A stretch of 64,000 nucleotides of DNA from Pseudovibrio sp. Tun.PSC04-5.I4 (GTDB taxonomy: Bacteria; Pseudomonadota; Alphaproteobacteria; Rhizobiales; Stappiaceae), in contig NZ_FNLB01000006.1 of the NCBI RefSeq assembly GCF_900104145.1, positions 3,387,001-3,451,000 of the forward strand, written 5' to 3'. Numbering within the stretch: position 1 is the first letter of the stretch; each line of letters begins with the position of its first letter. The position numbers and the translations under genes were made by a program. This document shows positions 61,231 to 64,000 of this stretch, piece by piece. The notes beneath the pieces were generated by a model, which saw only the letters and a program-made list of their open reading frames with translations, searched no databases and was not told the DNA's origin.

Positions 61231-62607
61231 CTAACTCGCCACTGCGGGCTTGGGACTCATTGGGCTTTTGCGTGTGGCGAGGACAACCAGTGTGAGGCCA
61301 AGGAGCAAGAACTCTGCGATGACGCCGCTGTACCAAATTCCGCTTTCGCCTGTTGCCAACGGCAAAAGGAAAGTGAGGGGAATTGAGAACATGTATGTTC
61401 TCGACAACATCAAAATACTGGCACGAGATGCATCACCAATGGCTTGAAAGAAGGCGCCGATCATCATCAACGGGCCAAACAGAAAGAAGACCATGGTGAT
61501 GATAGGCGTAATACGGGCTACGTCTGCAATGATCTTGGGGTCATCGACAAATATGGCTCCGAGTTGCGCGCTGAACAGGAAGTACAGCACCTGCACGACA
61601 CTACAATAAATGAGAGCGATAATGATCGCGGTCTTTATTGAGCTTGCTGTTCTGTCATGTTTTTGCGCACCGTGGTTGTTTCCCACTATGGATTGAAGCG
61701 CCATACTGAGGCCGAGCAGAGGCAAAAACGTGAAGGTCGACATTCTTGTTGTGATGCCATAGGCGCCTGCAATTGTTTCGTAGTCGTTTCCGGCCCAAAG
61801 TTGCAGGGCATATAGTGTTGCAGCGGCCAGCAGTGATACGCCAATATACCCAAGGCTGTGCGGAATACCGAGTGCGAGCAGGGAGTTCCACTGAAAGCGG
61901 ACAGGTCTCCATCTGAAGAAGGAGAAGTGCTTGTGCTTCACCGTGTAGTAGGTGACCATAGCTACCAATGAGAACAACTGTGCGGTGAGTGTGCCATAAG
62001 CTGACCCGGCCACGCCCCACCCAAACTGTGCAACATACAACCAATCAAAAAAGATATTCAGGAACGCAGACCCCAGAGTGATTGCCGCCATCAGAGATAA
62101 CAGGCCTTCGCAGCGAAGTCTGTCGATGTTGATGGAGAGCACAAACCCCACTGGTGACCCAATGATGAGAATAGCCATGTAGAGATAGCCAGTCTCTGCC
62201 AACTCTGAAGAGCCATTGGTTAGAAAGAGCGCGAGCTTGAACCCAAGCGTGATGAAAAACAGGATGAGTGCTGCGCAGACAATCAAGGAGAGGAAGATTG
62301 AGCTGTCGATGATCCTCTTTGCGGTGCGGTGGTTATTTGCCCCTAACGCTCTGGAATATATGCTGGCGAAGCCGTTGGACACCAAGGTGAACAACGCAAC
62401 AAGCACCATGAACAGTGGGAACATGAGTGTGACGCCCGTTAAGGCTTCAGTGCCGACATAGGTTCCTAAAAAATAGGCATCGACGACTGTGTGAAGACCG
62501 TTGACCAGCATCACAATTGTGAGCGGTACTGCGGTTTTGACAAACAATAGCGGTATGGAACCAGACAAGAATATATTGTCTGGCTTAGGCGGAGATATTG
62601 TAGACAT
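61231..62607 (-). CDS. MATE-family efflux protein
   Basis: A 458-residue multidrug/toxin extrusion transporter with 12 hydrophobic segments in two halves. VKTAVPLTIVMLVNGLHTVVD begins the first half and LALGIPHSLGYIGVSLLAAA the second; GANNHRTAKRIIDSS and GNNHGAQKHDRTASS are the paired intracellular loop motifs of the two halves. The ATG at 62607 is preferred; the longer frame adds 21 residues with no family match. It exports cationic or metabolite substrates by ion exchange; substrate unknown. Confidence 0.9.
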   Translation of the reverse strand: MSTISPPKPDNIFLSGSIPLLFVKTAVPLTIVMLVNGLHTVVDAYFLGTYVGTEALTGVTLMFPLFMVLVALFTLVSNGFASIYSRALGANNHRTAKRIIDSSIFLSLIVCAALILFFITLGFKLALFLTNGSSELAETGYLYMAILIIGSPVGFVLSINIDRLRCEGLLSLMAAITLGSAFLNIFFDWLYVAQFGWGVAGSAYGTLTAQLFSLVAMVTYYTVKHKHFSFFRWRPVRFQWNSLLALGIPHSLGYIGVSLLAAATLYALQLWAGNDYETIAGAYGITTRMSTFTFLPLLGLSMALQSIVGNNHGAQKHDRTASSIKTAIIIALIYCSVVQVLYFLFSAQLGAIFVDDPKIIADVARITPIITMVFFLFGPLMMIGAFFQAIGDASRASILMLSRTYMFSIPLTFLLPLATGESGIWYSGVIAEFLLLGLTLVVLATRKSPMSPKPAVAS

Positions 62608-62891
62608 CAAAACGACTTTCAGTTTCTGATGCGGGGAAATGCTGGTGCTCGCGTTGCCAACGAACCGCAAAATATGTGCGGTTTGATGTTGAAAAATGGA
62701 ACTTCACCAAAGCAGAATGCTTGCGAGCGGCGGGTGCCCTGACCAGCCAGAACCATAGATCGCGGTTCCGCTTAGGGCAAGAGGGTCAAGTACATAGAGC
62801 AAGAAATGCAAAGTGTGGTTGTTGCGCTTGACGAGGGCCATCCCGAAGATTTACCAGTGATCCAAAGTTTAATGCTGAAGAGGTCCTTCCC

Positions 62892-63287
62892 ATGGCAAAA
62901 GCAATTCACATGATGATCCGGGTTTTGGATGAGGCGCGCTCAGTTGCGTTTTATCGCACTGCATTTGGGCTGGACGTGGCTGAGCGGTTGGATTTCGACA
63001 GCTTCACGCTGGTTTATCTGCGCAATGCGGAAAATGACTTTGAGGTTGAGCTCACCGTTAACAAAGACCGCACTGAGGCGTACACGCTTGGTGACGGGTA
63101 TGGTCACATTGCGTTCTGCGTTGATAACCTTGATGCTGAGCACAAGCGTTTTCAAGCGGAAGGGCTTGCGCCAGAAGATGTCAAAGAATTCATTGTGGAA
63201 GGAAAGCTGTTGGCACGGTTCTTCTTTGTGAGTGACCCTGATGGATACCGCATTGAGATGCTGGCACGGCACGGCAGATACCAATAG
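62892..63287 (+). CDS. Glyoxalase I-like VOC protein
   Basis: A 131-residue lactoylglutathione-lyase-like protein. Metal-ligand positions of GloA are occupied: His6 (AKAIHMMIRVLD), the Glu in FEVELTVN, His in GYGHIAFCVDN and Glu in GYRIEMLARHG. If active, it would turn the methylglyoxal-glutathione hemithioacetal into lactoylglutathione. The residues EFIVEGKLLARFFF differ from the commonest GloA text, so substrate assignment is moderate. ATG 62892 has GAAGAGG upstream. Confidence 0.85.
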   Translation: MAKAIHMMIRVLDEARSVAFYRTAFGLDVAERLDFDSFTLVYLRNAENDFEVELTVNKDRTEAYTLGDGYGHIAFCVDNLDAEHKRFQAEGLAPEDVKEFIVEGKLLARFFFVSDPDGYRIEMLARHGRYQ

Positions 63288-63305
63288 GCTTGCTGTATCT
63301 GAGGA

Positions 63306-64000
63306 CTAATATTCAATAGTTTTTTCAGCCGTTGTTGAAGGGGAGCTTCTTGCAAGCTCTTCTCTGGAATAGCTGTTGAATGTGTGCGTGAAACCTTCTC
63401 GTAGCTTGTAGTGTGGCTGCCAGTCGAAGTTTTCCTGATAGTTGGTTACATCTAAGGCGCAGTCGTAGTCTGTGTAAGGGAAATATTCTCGCGCTGGTAT
63501 ATTGGGTGCTATCTCATAGCCGAGGAGGATTTCCGGTGTGAGCTCTGCAATATCGCAGAGTGTCTTGACCCACTTTTCAATGGTCAGGATATGCGGATCT
63601 GCCAGATTGATTGCGCCGGTTGGCATGGAATGTAACGCGAGCAGATGCAGAATGAAGCTTGCCAGATCATCCTCATGCAAAAACTGTAGTTTGGTTTGAC
63701 CATCAGCAGGCAGAATAATGGGGCGCTTTGTGAGGGCGCGTGCCCAAACGAATTGCTCGCGATCAATGTCATTGTTCGGGCCATAAAGGTAGGGCGGGCG
63801 AATGGCGACTGCTTGTGTAATATCCTGATTGAGCAGGAAATGGTCAGCCGCAGATTTCTCTCTGCCGTATTCACCCCAAACAGCTGCGCCGCCAATGCAA
63901 TCTTTCTCGCTTGGTAGATGATCTCTGGTTTCTTTGTAAACTGCTGCGCTGGACAGGTGGATCCACTTTTTGGCGTGATGCCCGAAAACGGAGAAGGCGA
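63306..64000 (-). CDS. NAD-dependent epimerase/dehydratase, 5' end outside window
   Basis: The C-terminal 231 codons of an extended short-chain dehydrogenase/reductase (UDP-sugar epimerase-like). Seen in order are LSSAAVY (catalytic Ser region), YGREKSAAD (catalytic Tyr-x-x-x-Lys), RPPYLYGPNN, and LQFLHEDDLASFIL, which resembles the substrate-site region of NAD-dependent sugar epimerases. The Rossmann N terminus is outside the window. Nucleotide-sugar or related chemistry is expected. It is convergent with the glyoxalase-like gene, 18 bases apart. Confidence 0.88.
   Translation of the reverse strand, partial: AFSVFGHHAKKWIHLSSAAVYKETRDHLPSEKDCIGGAAVWGEYGREKSAADHFLLNQDITQAVAIRPPYLYGPNNDIDREQFVWARALTKRPIILPADGQTKLQFLHEDDLASFILHLLALHSMPTGAINLADPHILTIEKWVKTLCDIAELTPEILLGYEIAPNIPAREYFPYTDYDCALDVTNYQENFDWQPHYKLREGFTHTFNSYSREELARSSPSTTAEKTIEY

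Noticed and set aside
1..64000. CRISPR arrays, tRNA, rRNA and intact insertion sequences
   Set aside because: No regularly spaced direct repeats, no cloverleaf-like segments and no intact transposase were noticed; a formal tRNA scan was not possible.

Overview
The window is a stretch of bacterial chromosome with moderate GC. It most resembles a marine, host-associated alphaproteobacterium, with Pseudovibrio and relatives (Stappiaceae/Rhodobacterales-like) as my best guess. This rests on a mesaconyl-CoA hydratase of the ethylmalonyl-CoA pathway, an ECF biotin transporter bioMNY, TRAP transporters, a cytosolic-type reductive dehalogenase and a type III secretion chaperone/substrate pair. The taxonomic call is inference. 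No rRNA, tRNA, CRISPR array or intact insertion sequence was seen.

Layout. 1-7088 (minus): leucine/isovalerate degradation operon in the order ivd, mccB, mccA, acyl-CoA synthetase, HMG-CoA lyase (cut by the window edge), headed by a divergent TetR regulator with a 16-bp perfect palindrome between them. 7867-12292: small secreted unknowns, a GYD-domain protein and a tandem pair of paralogous LuxR-type regulators. 12876-16100: a 1074-residue fusion of a cobalamin/2x[4Fe-4S] reductive dehalogenase with a flavin/NAD(P)H reductase and a plant-type ferredoxin. It is the most unusual single gene here, and its N-terminal half is a degenerate copy of the catalytic half. 17398-18971: HAD acid phosphatase and a GFA-family zinc protein. 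19207-23689: bioM-bioN-bioY translationally coupled to an acyl-CoA ligase and a thiolase-like protein, the gene grouping known from the Bacillus subtilis yhfUTS biotin-regulated operon. 23671-31696: ROK regulator, MFS and ArsB/SLC13 transporters, hppD with a divergent Lrp regulator, a DUF1203 protein and a GMC oxidoreductase.

31765-35887: WYL regulator/secreted RidA pair with a clear operator, then modABC. 35951-43777: a complete sigma-54 circuit, with a DctB-like kinase, a DctD-like regulator, a 22-bp palindromic enhancer site, a textbook -24/-12 promoter and a dctPQM TRAP operon. A second orphan dctP follows, preceded by a related palindrome. 43806-44431: remains of a citrate synthase-like gene. 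44778-53871: LysR regulator, U32-family protein with a C-terminal Cys cluster, membrane coiled-coil protein, two lipoproteins, mch, RidA and beta-carbonic anhydrase. 53919-58522: two coupled amino-acid antiporters, then VOC/HxlR genes divergent from a DMT exporter. 58594-60962: a CesT-type chaperone overlapping a large cysteine-free protein, a probable type III secretion effector system. The window closes with a MATE exporter, a glyoxalase-fold protein and a truncated NAD-dependent epimerase.

Overall this is an accessory-rich catabolic and transport region with many small locally regulated units. The main candidates for new biology are the self-contained reductive dehalogenase with its vestigial half, the chaperone/effector pair, the dct regulon with an orphan binding protein, and the biotin-linked ligase/thiolase operon.
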